From: Bacillota bacterium
Lineage (GTDB): Bacteria > Bacillota > Clostridia > Acetivibrionales > DSM-1351
Length of the DNA stretch: 23,849 nt
Assembly (NCBI GenBank): GCA_023412275.1
Contig: JAEYNY010000018.1
Span: 1 to 23,849, forward strand
Reading direction: 5' to 3'
Shown: in pieces, positions 1-7,007 of the stretch
Numbering within the stretch: position 1 is the first letter of the stretch
Layout of the letters: each line of letters starts with the position of its first letter
Position numbers and translations under genes: made by a program
The notes under the pieces: generated by a model
Databases searched by the model: none
What the model saw: the letters and a program-made list of their open reading frames with translations, nothing else
What the model was told of the DNA's origin: nothing

Positions 1-18
1 AAGAAGGGAGTTGGTAAT

Positions 19-234
19 ATGAGAACACCATTGGATAGAGTTGCATTAGTACTCATTATAATCGGAGCTCTTAACTGGCTTTCTGTAGGGTTATTCCGCT
101 ATGATCTTGTAGGTGCAATTTTTGGACCCGCTTCACTTATTACAAGAGCAATTTTTGTTATCGTCTGTATTGCAGGATTGTATAGCATCAGTCTTCTTTT
201 CAGAGAAAATGATGAAGCTGTACGTCAGCAATAA
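19..234 (+). CDS. DUF378 family small membrane protein
   Basis: A 71-residue protein with two hydrophobic segments (about residues 8-28 and 40-61) joined by a short loop containing FRYDLVGAIFG, and a short charged tail. The N-terminal pattern RxALVLIIIGALNWLSVGLF followed by DLV is characteristic of the DUF378 family, small membrane proteins of unknown function common in Firmicutes. The start is supported by a purine-rich AAGGGAG about 10 bases upstream. A 9-bp hairpin follows the stop. The gene appears monocistronic as far as the window shows, although anything upstream of base 1 is unseen. No enzymatic motif is visible and no function can be assigned beyond membrane location. Confidence 0.85.
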   Translation: MRTPLDRVALVLIIIGALNWLSVGLFRYDLVGAIFGPASLITRAIFVIVCIAGLYSISLLFRENDEAVRQQ

Positions 235-241
235 AGAATCA

Positions 242-268
242 AAGTGGCGTATTAACGCCACTTGATTT
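242..268 (+). terminator. Hairpin after the DUF378 gene, probable weak terminator
   Basis: AAGTGGCGT (242-250) pairs perfectly with ACGCCACTT (255-263) around a 4-base loop, followed by GATTTT. The U-tract is short, so termination may be incomplete. Confidence 0.6.
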
Positions 269-381
269 TGGGAAGAGACAGGCAAGTAGACATAAATTTC
301 CGTTATATTTTAAGTAATATTGCAAATTATATTAGTACACCGGTAAATCACAGGTGAAAATCACAAAGGAGGAATTTAATT

Positions 382-573
382 ATGGCTAATAACAATAGTA
401 ATAACAGACCTTCAGGATTTGAGAATTTGAAATATGAGATAGCTTCTCAGGTTGGTGTAAACCTCAAAGAGGGCTATAATGGTGATTTAACATCAAGAGA
501 AGCTGGTAAAGTCGGTGGAAATATCACTAAGAGGGTATTCCAGGAATTCAGAGATCAACACCCAAATCAGTAA
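382..573 (+). CDS. Alpha/beta-type small acid-soluble spore protein (SASP)
   Basis: A 63-residue protein with the SASP signature. KYEIASQVGV (residues 17-26) is the conserved segment where the germination protease GPR cleaves, and the C-terminal block TSREAGKVGGNITKRV (about 37-52) is the conserved DNA-binding half. SASPs coat forespore DNA, switch it toward an A-like form and protect it from UV and chemical damage; at germination they are degraded as an amino-acid source. The start has a near-consensus AAAGGAGG at 365-372, consistent with high expression late in sporulation. The gene has its own terminator and looks monocistronic. A forespore (sigma-G) promoter is expected, but I could not identify a convincing one upstream. 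The usual acidic residue after the GPR site is Gln here (ASQ rather than ASE). Confidence 0.95.
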   Translation: MANNNSNNRPSGFENLKYEIASQVGVNLKEGYNGDLTSREAGKVGGNITKRVFQEFRDQHPNQ

Positions 574-604
574 GAATGAATTTTATGCTGAGTAATAAAT
601 AAAT

Positions 605-646
605 AAAAGGATGCCCGTCTTCTCTGACGTGCATCCTTTTATTTTA
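605..646 (+). terminator. Rho-independent terminator of the SASP gene
   Basis: AAAAGGATGC (605-614) pairs with GCATCCTTTT (631-640). An inner CGTC/GACG pairing lies across one mismatch, the loop is 6 bases, and ATTTTA follows. The symmetric A and T flanks mean it could act in both directions. Confidence 0.85.
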
Positions 647-672
647 AAATTAACACTATAGTACTTTATTAC

Positions 673-700
673 TTGATAATCTTTATATATAATTTATATA
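673..700 (+). promoter_or_regulatory. Candidate sigma-A promoter for the AI-2E permease gene
   Basis: TTGATA (673-678), a 16-base spacer, then TATATA (695-700), about 84 bases before the start codon. The region is very AT-rich, so chance matches are likely. Confidence 0.3.
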
Positions 701-783
701 AGTTAGTACATCACTTTTGCACAGAGTATGATTAGCAGGAGTTTCTATGTATTTCCAAATATAAACGATAAGGAAACAACACT

Positions 784-1830
784 ATGACCGACTTTAAATC
801 CATTTTGTCCAAGAAAATAACCAAGAGAGTACTTATTCTTGCAGCATTCGCACTTCTGATATACTTCTTGAGGGGCATGGCGAACATGTTTCTGCTGACC
901 TTCATTTTCGCATATCTGGGGTATACCGCACAAAGCTATGTATTCAAACGGACTAAAATCATTAATTCAAGACTGTTAAAAGCAATAATAATAGCATTTT
1001 ATCTCGTGGCTGTAACATTGGCTGTTTTGGTACTTTACAAGTATATTCCCGTAATTATATCGGAGCTTAAAACCCTCATAGTGCAAGTAACAACCTTTTA
1101 TAATATGACTTATGAAAACGAGACCCTAAACTACATTATTTCTTTATCAAAAGAAATCAAGATTTCTTCTTATATAAGAGATAATTTTGAAGTTCTCTAT
1201 AAATCAATTTCAAATTTAGGTAAAATAGGTTTTGACTTTGTTATGGCAATTGTGCTAAGCCTGTTCTTTATATTGGAGAAAAACAGAATTGTCAGATTTA
1301 CATCAGGTTTTAAAAACAGCAAACTTTCTGTGGTTTATGATGAACTTTCATTCTTCGGACGTAAATTTCTACAGTCTTTCGGTAAGGTAATTCAGACTCA
1401 GATAACTATTTCATTTATCAATGCCCTTCTTTCTATGATAATACTTTATTTTCTCAAGTTTCCCCAGATTTTCGGGCTTGGATTTATGATTTTTGTTCTT
1501 GGTCTGGTCCCTGTTGCAGGTGTTGTAGTATCCCTTCTTCCCCTTTCCATGATAGCACTTAGAATCGGCGGGCCTACGATGATTCTCTATGTTTTGATAC
1601 TGGTTGCAATTCTTCATGCTCTTGAAAGTTATATTCTTAACCCAAAGCTCATGTCGCAAAAGACAAAACTCCCTGTGTTCTATACATTTGTGGTATTAAT
1701 AGTTTCAGAGCATATACTGGGAATATGGGGGCTTATTATAGGTATTCCGATTTTCATATTTATACTTGACGTTCTGGAAGTTAAAAATCCTGATGCAGGA
1801 CCCACTTCATCAGATTTAAATGACAATTAA
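784..1830 (+). CDS. AI-2E family (UPF0118) transporter
   Basis: A 348-residue polytopic membrane protein of the usual size for the AI-2E/UPF0118 permease family. Two hydrophobic segments near the N-terminus (about 15-50) and one at 60-85 are followed by a long, mainly polar stretch (about 90-145). Four or five further membrane segments fill the C-terminal half. The conserved C-terminal pattern is visible: FGLGFMIFVLGLVPVAGVV, then PKLMSQKTKLP, and finally LGIWGLIIGIPIFIFI. Characterised relatives export AI-2 or act as Na+(Li+)/H+ antiporters, so the substrate cannot be read from sequence. The Shine-Dalgarno AAGGAA is modest. Forty-eight bases separate it from the next gene with no obvious terminator, so read-through into the small downstream genes is likely. 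Confidence 0.85.
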   Translation: MTDFKSILSKKITKRVLILAAFALLIYFLRGMANMFLLTFIFAYLGYTAQSYVFKRTKIINSRLLKAIIIAFYLVAVTLAVLVLYKYIPVIISELKTLIVQVTTFYNMTYENETLNYIISLSKEIKISSYIRDNFEVLYKSISNLGKIGFDFVMAIVLSLFFILEKNRIVRFTSGFKNSKLSVVYDELSFFGRKFLQSFGKVIQTQITISFINALLSMIILYFLKFPQIFGLGFMIFVLGLVPVAGVVVSLLPLSMIALRIGGPTMILYVLILVAILHALESYILNPKLMSQKTKLPVFYTFVVLIVSEHILGIWGLIIGIPIFIFILDVLEVKNPDAGPTSSDLNDN

Positions 1831-1878
1831 TGGGGTATACTTTCCTTATTATATAAAAAAACTTTAGGAGGCAATCCA

Positions 1879-2145
1879 ATGGCAAAATACAATGTTATGT
1901 CTGTTCTGACAAATAAAAGAGTCCAAAATGTAAATCTAATGCAAAACGTTCTTACTGAGTCCGGCTGTATAATTAAAACCCGACTCGGAATACATGATGC
2001 AAGCGAAGACTTCTGTTCAAATGAGGGCCTTATAATTCTTCATCTAACAGGCTCTGATGATGAAATAGATAGACTGGAAAGAAAATTAAATGAAATTCCG
2101 GGCGTAAAAGCTAAAAACAATCTGCTGAGCTCAGAAGATGCATAG
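1879..2145 (+). CDS. TM1266-like small protein (putative iron-only hydrogenase system regulator family)
   Basis: An 88-residue soluble protein. The core pattern resembles the TM1266 family of small ferredoxin-fold proteins, often annotated as putative [FeFe]-hydrogenase system regulators: a strand followed by NVLTESGCIIKTRLGI, then EGLIILHLTGSDDEIDRLERKL and the closing EIPGVKAK. The fold is related to ACT and NikR C-terminal domains, which bind small ligands and oligomerise, and no catalytic residues are expected. Two cysteines (about residues 30 and 47) are visible but do not form a known metal motif. AGGAGG at 1866-1871 gives a strong start. Its location after a permease gene rather than a hydrogenase maturation gene says little about function. 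The assignment comes from pattern recall, so it is moderately confident. Confidence 0.6.
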   Translation: MAKYNVMSVLTNKRVQNVNLMQNVLTESGCIIKTRLGIHDASEDFCSNEGLIILHLTGSDDEIDRLERKLNEIPGVKAKNNLLSSEDA

Positions 2146-2174
2146 TTAATTTATTCTATCAGGGGGGAAATTCG

Positions 2175-2408
2175 GTGACTGAACCAAAACGCTGCAAAGA
2201 GTGTAACTGCACCTTCCAATATGTAACCAGTGAACAATTATGTTTGAGCTGCAGTCAGAAAAACGAGTCTGAATTTCGGAGGATTAAAGAATTTTTAAAG
2301 GACAATCCGAAGTCATCGGTCAGTTTGGTAGCAACTTCTCTTGAAATAAGCGTATCCCATATACAAAAGTTTATTGATGAAGGCAGACTGGAAATTATAG
2401 ATAAATAA
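2175..2408 (+). CDS. Zinc-ribbon plus helix-turn-helix protein, YvyF-like
   Basis: A 77-residue protein starting with GTG behind an AGGGGGG Shine-Dalgarno (2161-2167). Residues 7-26 hold two CxxC pairs (CKEC and CLSC), a compact zinc ribbon. Residues about 47-75 form a MerR-like helix-turn-helix (SLVATSLEISVSHIQKFI, then DEGRLEI). The same order is found at the N-terminus of the flagellar-operon protein YvyF of Bacillus, but no flagellar genes are near and the second zinc ribbon of YvyF is absent. A DNA-binding or protein-assembly role is possible. It sits 29 bases after the TM1266-like gene and is probably cotranscribed with it. Confidence 0.6.
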   Translation: MTEPKRCKECNCTFQYVTSEQLCLSCSQKNESEFRRIKEFLKDNPKSSVSLVATSLEISVSHIQKFIDEGRLEIIDK

Positions 2409-2498
2409 CAGGAAAATTCAGGTACATTGTTGCTAATAGCTTGTGTACATTTAGCCGATAAATAAATTGAAAACACAAATATTTTAAGGGGTGCCGAT

Positions 2499-2915
2499 AT
2501 GGATATTTTTGAACTTATTGCATATCTCAAGGAAACTGAAGGCTACATAGAGTATTCTTTTTATAAACATTCATCTGAAATTATGAACGCTATTTCCAAC
2601 AAAGGTATAGATGAAGTGTTAAATATTATTTCCATGAGAGAGATCAAAAAAGGTGCGTATGAATGTGTTACCACATGGGAAGTTGATAACAATTCCTGCT
2701 TCAACAAAACTGTAATAATTGATATATCCAATGAAATGCTTTATATCACCGAAACTCTGGATGGTGCCGACAGCAAGTCAGCAAAAGCAGATTTGGTATC
2801 AGATTTTGATGCACTGAAGGAATATTCAGAAATTATAGACTTAATGAAGACCAAACAATTAAACAGCATTGAAAAGGAATTACTTACAAAAGTCGTTGCT
2901 GCATTTTTTAAATAA
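2499..2915 (+). CDS. Hypothetical protein, 138 aa
   Basis: I do not recognise this family. The protein is 138 residues, mixed alpha/beta, acidic and without signal peptide or membrane segment. The N-terminal half is helical (FELIAYLKET and the segment around NAISNKGIDEVLNII). A central stretch alternates charged and beta-branched residues (ECVTTWEVDNN, then KTVIIDISNEMLYITETL), and two C-terminal amphipathic helices end in LLTKVVAAFFK. Only two cysteines are present and no metal or nucleotide motif is visible. The start is set by AAGGGG at 2486-2491. The 90-base spacer before it could hold a promoter, but it may be the last gene of the run beginning with the AI-2E permease. A strong terminator follows. 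Confidence 0.7.
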   Translation: MDIFELIAYLKETEGYIEYSFYKHSSEIMNAISNKGIDEVLNIISMREIKKGAYECVTTWEVDNNSCFNKTVIIDISNEMLYITETLDGADSKSAKADLVSDFDALKEYSEIIDLMKTKQLNSIEKELLTKVVAAFFK

Positions 2916-2929
2916 TACCTAAAACCTTC

Positions 2930-2966
2930 AAGGAGCTATTGCAATATTGTTTTGCAATAGCTCCTT
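2930..2966. terminator. Bidirectional terminator between convergent genes
   Basis: A perfect 15-bp stem: AAGGAGCTATTGCAA (2930-2944) pairs with TTGCAATAGCTCCTT (2952-2966), with a 7-base loop. It lies between the 138-aa gene (+) and the lipoprotein gene (-), and T-rich or A-rich flanks occur on both sides. Confidence 0.85.
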
Positions 2967-2979
2967 TATATAATCAATA

Positions 2980-3609
2980 CTATTCATTAGTTCTTAATTT
3001 AGATATTTCATTAATTGCACTGGTCATATCTCCCGAAATAGCATTAACAAAATCCTGATTAGATTCAAAATCATCAACCTTCCATTCTCCGTCTACTTTC
3101 GTAAGGTTAATTTTTATATTCATTTTGAAATCTTTTTTGCAGTTATTCAGGTTTTCTTTCATTGTCTGTGTAAGAAATTTACTCATTTCATCATCAAGTT
3201 TGTTCATATCCTGGATTAAATCAATATTGTTGAAAATCTTTTCTATAGCCTTACTTATATAATCCTGAATGGATTTAGACATGGCATCCCCGATATTATA
3301 TGCAGTTATTTCAACCTGTACAACAGCTTTGTTATCAGTAATTGTTTCTCCATTTATAGTGTAGTCGAACCCATAGACCTTATTTTCCAACAATTTACCG
3401 ATAGCTGTGTCCATTTCCTTATCATCCATGAAATTAAAATCAGGCTTCTTAAATTCACCGTTATACAACTCTCTTGCTGTTTTATCATCCATCTTCTGAA
3501 GTGCTGACAGGAACTCATTTGTAACATCCTTTGGCGGTTTGGTACCACATGCCGAAAGATTTATGCAAACTAGTAAAACCATTAACAAACTTGCTATTCT
3601 TTTTTTCAT
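2980..3609 (-). CDS. Putative lipoprotein, NTF2-like (DUF4878/DUF5105 type)
   Basis: A 209-residue secreted lipoprotein. The N-terminus is a lipoprotein signal peptide, with MKKR followed by a hydrophobic stretch and the lipobox LSAC, so lipidated Cys21 anchors it to the outer face of the membrane. The mature part begins PPKDVTNEFLSALQKMD and ends in KVDGEWKVDDFES. This arrangement is typical of small NTF2-like domains such as DUF4878 and DUF5105, whose function is mostly unknown. The start is supported by GGAGG at 3621-3625. It is transcribed away from the PAP2 gene, with an inverted repeat in the shared 163-base gap. No enzymatic residues are apparent. Confidence 0.75.
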   Translation of the reverse strand: MKKRIASLLMVLLVCINLSACGTKPPKDVTNEFLSALQKMDDKTARELYNGEFKKPDFNFMDDKEMDTAIGKLLENKVYGFDYTINGETITDNKAVVQVEITAYNIGDAMSKSIQDYISKAIEKIFNNIDLIQDMNKLDDEMSKFLTQTMKENLNNCKKDFKMNIKINLTKVDGEWKVDDFESNQDFVNAISGDMTSAINEISKLRTNE

Positions 3610-3629
3610 TTATATTTTTACCTCCGGAA

Positions 3630-3654
3630 TTATGTATTGTTCCGTTATACATAA
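3630..3654. repeat. Inverted repeat upstream of the lipoprotein gene
   Basis: TTATGTAT (3630-3637) and ATACATAA (3647-3654) form an 8-bp inverted repeat with a 9-base spacer. It lies just upstream of the lipoprotein Shine-Dalgarno. It could be an operator or a leader hairpin; no regulator is identified. Confidence 0.4.
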
Positions 3655-3741
3655 ATATACAACTAAATCAAAGCTTTACAAGTTAGGGCATAATTGTCTT
3701 ACGTGCATACTACGCAAAAAAGTGTTTTTCGTACTCCGATA

Positions 3742-3750
3742 TGTTAAAAT
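3742..3750 (+). promoter_or_regulatory. Candidate extended -10 promoter for the PAP2 gene
   Basis: TG-T-TAAAAT, an extended -10 element, lies 23 bases before the chosen ATG and just ahead of the Shine-Dalgarno. No good -35 is visible. Confidence 0.35.
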
Positions 3751-3772
3751 AGGTTCTGATGAGGTGATAAAA

Positions 3773-4333
3773 ATGATTACTACCATACAGCACATAGACA
3801 CATTTATCTTAAACTTTATACAAAACAATCTGCACTCAACTTTAATGGATAAAATTATGCCGGTAATTACTTTTTTAGGCAACAACGGTGTGGTTTGGAT
3901 TGTAATTGCCGTTTTACTTGTAATTTCAAAAAAATACAGAACAACAGGCCTTATGCTTGTAGGTGCATTGGTAATCTGCCTGATTATAGGCAACCTTACC
4001 TTAAAACCTGTTATTGCGAGGGCACGCCCATGTTGGGTTAATACAAGTGTACATTTGCTGGTGTCATCCCCAAAGGATTATTCTTTTCCTTCAGGCCACA
4101 CCATGTCCTCCTTTGCAGCCGCTGTTGTTCTTTTCTTAAGAAACAAAAAGTTTGGAATATGGGCCTTACTTTTGGCAGCTATGATATCTTTTTCAAGGCT
4201 TTATCTCTATGTTCATTATCCTTCCGATGTTGCTGCCGGCTTGGTTCTTGGAATAGCAGCTGCTTATTTGTCTGTTAAAGCCTTCCCTATAGTGCGGAAT
4301 ATGTTAAATAAAATAGTCAGAACCCGGCCGTAA
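3773..4333 (+). CDS. PAP2 family phosphatase (undecaprenyl-diphosphatase-like)
   Basis: A 186-residue integral membrane phosphatase with all three motifs of the PAP2 superfamily: KPVIARARP (78-86), PSGH (106-109) and SRLYLYVHYPSD (141-152). The histidine of the third motif is the expected nucleophile and that of PSGH the general acid. About five membrane segments are predicted. Bacterial relatives of this size (BcrC/YbjG type) recycle undecaprenyl pyrophosphate for cell-wall synthesis; others dephosphorylate lipid phosphates, so the substrate is an inference. The open frame continues upstream to 3539, but that extension overlaps the start of the lipoprotein gene on the other strand. The ATG at 3773 has GAGGTGA at 3761-3767, and the family length fits. 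The stop codon lies inside the terminator loop. Confidence 0.88.
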   Translation: MITTIQHIDTFILNFIQNNLHSTLMDKIMPVITFLGNNGVVWIVIAVLLVISKKYRTTGLMLVGALVICLIIGNLTLKPVIARARPCWVNTSVHLLVSSPKDYSFPSGHTMSSFAAAVVLFLRNKKFGIWALLLAAMISFSRLYLYVHYPSDVAAGLVLGIAAAYLSVKAFPIVRNMLNKIVRTRP

Positions 4334-4350
4334 AGCCGGGTTCTTTGTTT
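4320..4350 (+). terminator. Rho-independent terminator overlapping the PAP2 stop codon
   Basis: GAACCCGGC (4320-4328) pairs with GCCGGGTTC (4335-4343). The loop holds the TAA stop, and TTTGTTT follows. It converges on the end of the DNRLRE gene. Confidence 0.85.
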
Positions 4351-5458
4351 ATTTCGGGCTAACTTCCTTTTCTATCTGATTTTCAACACTAATGGAAACC
4401 TGACCCTTGCTACTTTCTGCCTTTGCCAAAGACGGGCTTGCTGTAGGGATAATGGCTGTTATCGGCAAAACCGGAATAAAGACCGGTGTATTCCCACTAC
4501 CATCAGACAGTACTACTATTCCGTATTCATTTTTATATATTGTCCCTGTGGCATGTATATTTGAACCTGTATATATTCCAACATCAGTTTTACTGTTAAA
4601 ATATTCATAATATGCCGTTACAATATCCGTATCATAGCCTGGGGTGAAAGCAGGTACCGGCAGAAACGTAAAAGAAGGATTGTATACCGTACCATCCCCG
4701 GTGTATATGGCTGTAATAGAGTTAAGGGGAATTGTTTGCTCTTGTCCGTTGTCCATTACAATGAATAATGCTCCGTTGTTTGCAACAGGAGAAGCAAACA
4801 GCTGATAAGGCGTACCTGTTATAGAAGAAGCCGTCAATCCTTTTGTAAACACAGTTACCGTATTGGTAGGATAGAACATTATAATTTGCTGTATTATGTG
4901 TGCTAACTGTGAATAACAAAAGTTTGATGCTGAATTTTCTGACGGAGTGCCAGTATATGTAAGCACTAGTTTAGGAAAGTATGGCTCCCATGATATATTA
5001 TCCGTACCAAACTGAACAACAGTAGCTCCGTCAGGATTGGTTAAGGCTAAGCCATTGTTTGCAACGGTTCCGTTGAGCCAACTGTTTACTAAAGCTGTTA
5101 TGTCTATCTCAACTGTCTTGTAAAGGTCGTTTGTGGTAACATTAACCTGTGATTGCGTAGGTGTATAAGCCGGTCGTGTATTATAGGTCACAGTAGTTCT
5201 ATTGTAAGGCTCCATTACTGTATTTACCACAACTGGACTGGGATTCGTACCGCTTTTTACAATAACAGCTAACTGAAGTACGGCACTGTCAACAAAATTT
5301 ACGGGCAATGACGGCAATGCTATTTGCATCAAACTTATACAGTTCTGATACTGTGTGTCCGTACCTGAATATATGGTGGGATATACCGAGAAGTTAATAG
5401 CCGGCTGTGCAGAAGACACAAATGTCGTGCTTGGAATATCCACTACAACTGTTGACAT
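4349..5458 (-). CDS. DNRLRE-domain protein with C-terminal tandem beta modules
   Basis: A 369-residue protein rich in Thr, Asn, Val and Pro. Residues 1-170 match the DNRLRE (CBM96-like) beta-sandwich: 'STTFVSSAQPAINFSVYPTIYSG', split as seen between residues 10 and 32, then EPYNRTTVTYNTRP (83-96), SWLNGTVANNGLAL (126-139) and PYFPKLVLTYTG (159-170). After a short helix (179-195) come two similar beta-rich units. One is about 203-251 (ITGTPYQLFAS, NNGALFIVMDNG, IPLNSITAI). The other is about 296-336 (ATGTIYKNEYGIVVLSDGSG, then IPVLPITAI). The second resembles DUF2642-like modules of spore-coat-type proteins. There is no signal peptide or sortase motif, so it is either cytosolic or deposited on the spore from the mother cell. 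The start has AAGAAGGAA at 5466-5474. It lies 70 bases after the solute-binding protein gene on the same strand. Confidence 0.7.
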   Translation of the reverse strand: MSTVVVDIPSTTFVSSAQPAINFSVYPTIYSGTDTQYQNCISLMQIALPSLPVNFVDSAVLQLAVIVKSGTNPSPVVVNTVMEPYNRTTVTYNTRPAYTPTQSQVNVTTNDLYKTVEIDITALVNSWLNGTVANNGLALTNPDGATVVQFGTDNISWEPYFPKLVLTYTGTPSENSASNFCYSQLAHIIQQIIMFYPTNTVTVFTKGLTASSITGTPYQLFASPVANNGALFIVMDNGQEQTIPLNSITAIYTGDGTVYNPSFTFLPVPAFTPGYDTDIVTAYYEYFNSKTDVGIYTGSNIHATGTIYKNEYGIVVLSDGSGNTPVFIPVLPITAIIPTASPSLAKAESSKGQVSISVENQIEKEVSPK

Positions 5459-5507
5459 AATATGATTCCTTCTTTCATATTTGTTCTTTTACTTACATAA
5501 TATGATT
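5455..5507 (-). repeat. 13-base direct repeat spanning the DNRLRE start codon
   Basis: ACATAATATGATT occurs at 5455-5467 and again at 5495-5507. On the minus strand the downstream copy contains the real start codon, and the upstream copy reads ATG-TAA, a start codon followed immediately by a stop. Confidence 0.6.
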
Positions 5508-5528
5508 AAAAGAATATTATTATGATTA

Positions 5529-6833
5529 TTATTTTTCTTTACCTGTTTTCTTAAAGGTATTTTCAATTTCCTTAACCGCCTGTTCCTTGGTATAAGTTTT
5601 GGCGACATATCCTTGCATTATCTCTCCAAACTTCTTATGAAAATCGTCTTTTACATAGTTTATATACATATCTCCAACCATATTGTCCTTTTTATAGGTC
5701 TCGAACTCCTTTGCAATTTGCATTTTTGACATTTCTGCACCATTTACAGGTGGCATTACCTTGGCAATTTTAGAAAACCACTTCTTACCGTAGTCAGAAG
5801 TAAAAAGCCAGTTATACAAATCCAAAATATCAGATAATACGGGTGAATCCTTATATATCCTCGTAGCCTGCTCAGTTCCCGCCACAATAAATGCATTTGA
5901 GGTCTTATCATCTACCGGATACCCTGTGACTCCCAACTTCATTTTGGGATTAATTTTTAAAATATCAGATTCAGCCCATGAACCCTGACCTATAATCATA
6001 GCTGCCTTTCCCATAGCAAAATCAGCCAGTTCTGCCGCAAGATCTGTTTCAAGAGGCTTTATGTCTCCATATTTAACTGTTAAATCAATAAATTTGAAGA
6101 AATTATCATTAATAAGAGGATATGTTTCAAATTTATCTTTTCCGGAAGAAAAATTCTTCACAAGCCCTTCCACGTCATCCGGCTTTGAAGCATCCATGAA
6201 ATGCATAAAAACATGTCTGAATACCCATGCCTCCTTATATCCCGTTGTAAAAGGCTGTATACCCATAGATTTCAACTTCTGAGCCGCAGCTTCAAGCTCA
6301 ACCAATGTTTTTGGTACAGGTATCTTGTTCTTATCAAACAAATCTTTATTGTATACCAAGCCATACACATTTTCCTTGATAGGAAAGCCATAAACCTTTC
6401 CTTTATATGACATATTCATTCTTACCTCGTCTGTCATAGCCTTTGCAAGGGGTTGACCTGTTAGGTCATAGGAGTATTTTGCATACTCCTTTATTTCACT
6501 GCCTGCGGAAGTTGTAAATACATCCGGCATATCACCTGACTTAATTTTTGTTTTAAGCATTTGAGAATAATCCGACTGAACTGTTTTTAAGTTTACTTTT
6601 AAGTTTGGTTTGTTCTTTTTGTATTCCTTAAGGTACTCATTAATAGCATCAACATATTCAGGGCTATTAACAAAAATGTTGATAGCCGTTGATTTTGCTA
6701 AGGACGACTTTGATGTTTTTGAGGCCGTACCTTGCGAAGGCATCTTAGGCGACGGTTCCTCCTTTTTACATCCTGCCATTATGCCTACAGTCAGAACAAA
6801 AGCCAATATTAAAGACAACAAACTCTTTTTCAT
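5529..6833 (-). CDS. Extracellular solute-binding lipoprotein (family 1, carbohydrate type)
   Basis: A 434-residue protein with a lipoprotein signal peptide and lipobox IMAGC (lipidated Cys22), then a Ser/Lys/Pro-rich linker to about residue 48. The rest follows the family-1 solute-binding pattern: early INIFVNSPEY, then a segment around MPDVFTTSAGSEIKEYAK, and YGLVYNKDLFDKNKIPVPKTLVELEAA. FAMGKAAMIIGQGSW is the hinge-side motif typical of sugar ABC binding proteins, with a C-terminal helical lobe after it. It captures a solute, probably an oligosaccharide, for an ABC importer. No MalF/MalG-like permease or importer ATPase lies in the window; the neighbouring ABC gene is an exporter type and divergent. 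A strong AAAAAGGAGA precedes the start. Confidence 0.85.
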   Translation of the reverse strand: MKKSLLSLILAFVLTVGIMAGCKKEEPSPKMPSQGTASKTSKSSLAKSTAINIFVNSPEYVDAINEYLKEYKKNKPNLKVNLKTVQSDYSQMLKTKIKSGDMPDVFTTSAGSEIKEYAKYSYDLTGQPLAKAMTDEVRMNMSYKGKVYGFPIKENVYGLVYNKDLFDKNKIPVPKTLVELEAAAQKLKSMGIQPFTTGYKEAWVFRHVFMHFMDASKPDDVEGLVKNFSSGKDKFETYPLINDNFFKFIDLTVKYGDIKPLETDLAAELADFAMGKAAMIIGQGSWAESDILKINPKMKLGVTGYPVDDKTSNAFIVAGTEQATRIYKDSPVLSDILDLYNWLFTSDYGKKWFSKIAKVMPPVNGAEMSKMQIAKEFETYKKDNMVGDMYINYVKDDFHKKFGEIMQGYVAKTYTKEQAVKEIENTFKKTGKEK

Positions 6834-6947
6834 CGGTATTTCTCCTTTTTATCCCTTTATCAAGTTTAATATAATCAATATTATGGATTTTTATGCAGTT
6901 ATAGGTGTTTATCATATGTATTTTTTGCCCATATTAACCCACCGTTG

Positions 6948-6956
6948 TGGTAAAAT
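6948..6956 (+). promoter_or_regulatory. Candidate extended -10 promoter for the ABC exporter gene
   Basis: TG-G-TAAAAT ends 51 bases before the ATG at 7008. No convincing -35 is visible. The 174-base divergent gap also carries the AT-rich leader of the solute-binding protein gene. Confidence 0.35.
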
Positions 6957-7007
6957 ACATCATATAAATTAAAATATAAGAACATCACATATTTTTCGGG
7001 AGGTCAT

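Noticed and set aside
3539..3772. Long N-terminal extension of the PAP2 protein
   Set aside because: It overlaps the start and promoter of the lipoprotein gene on the other strand, and the internal ATG at 3773 has a good ribosome binding site and matches the family start.
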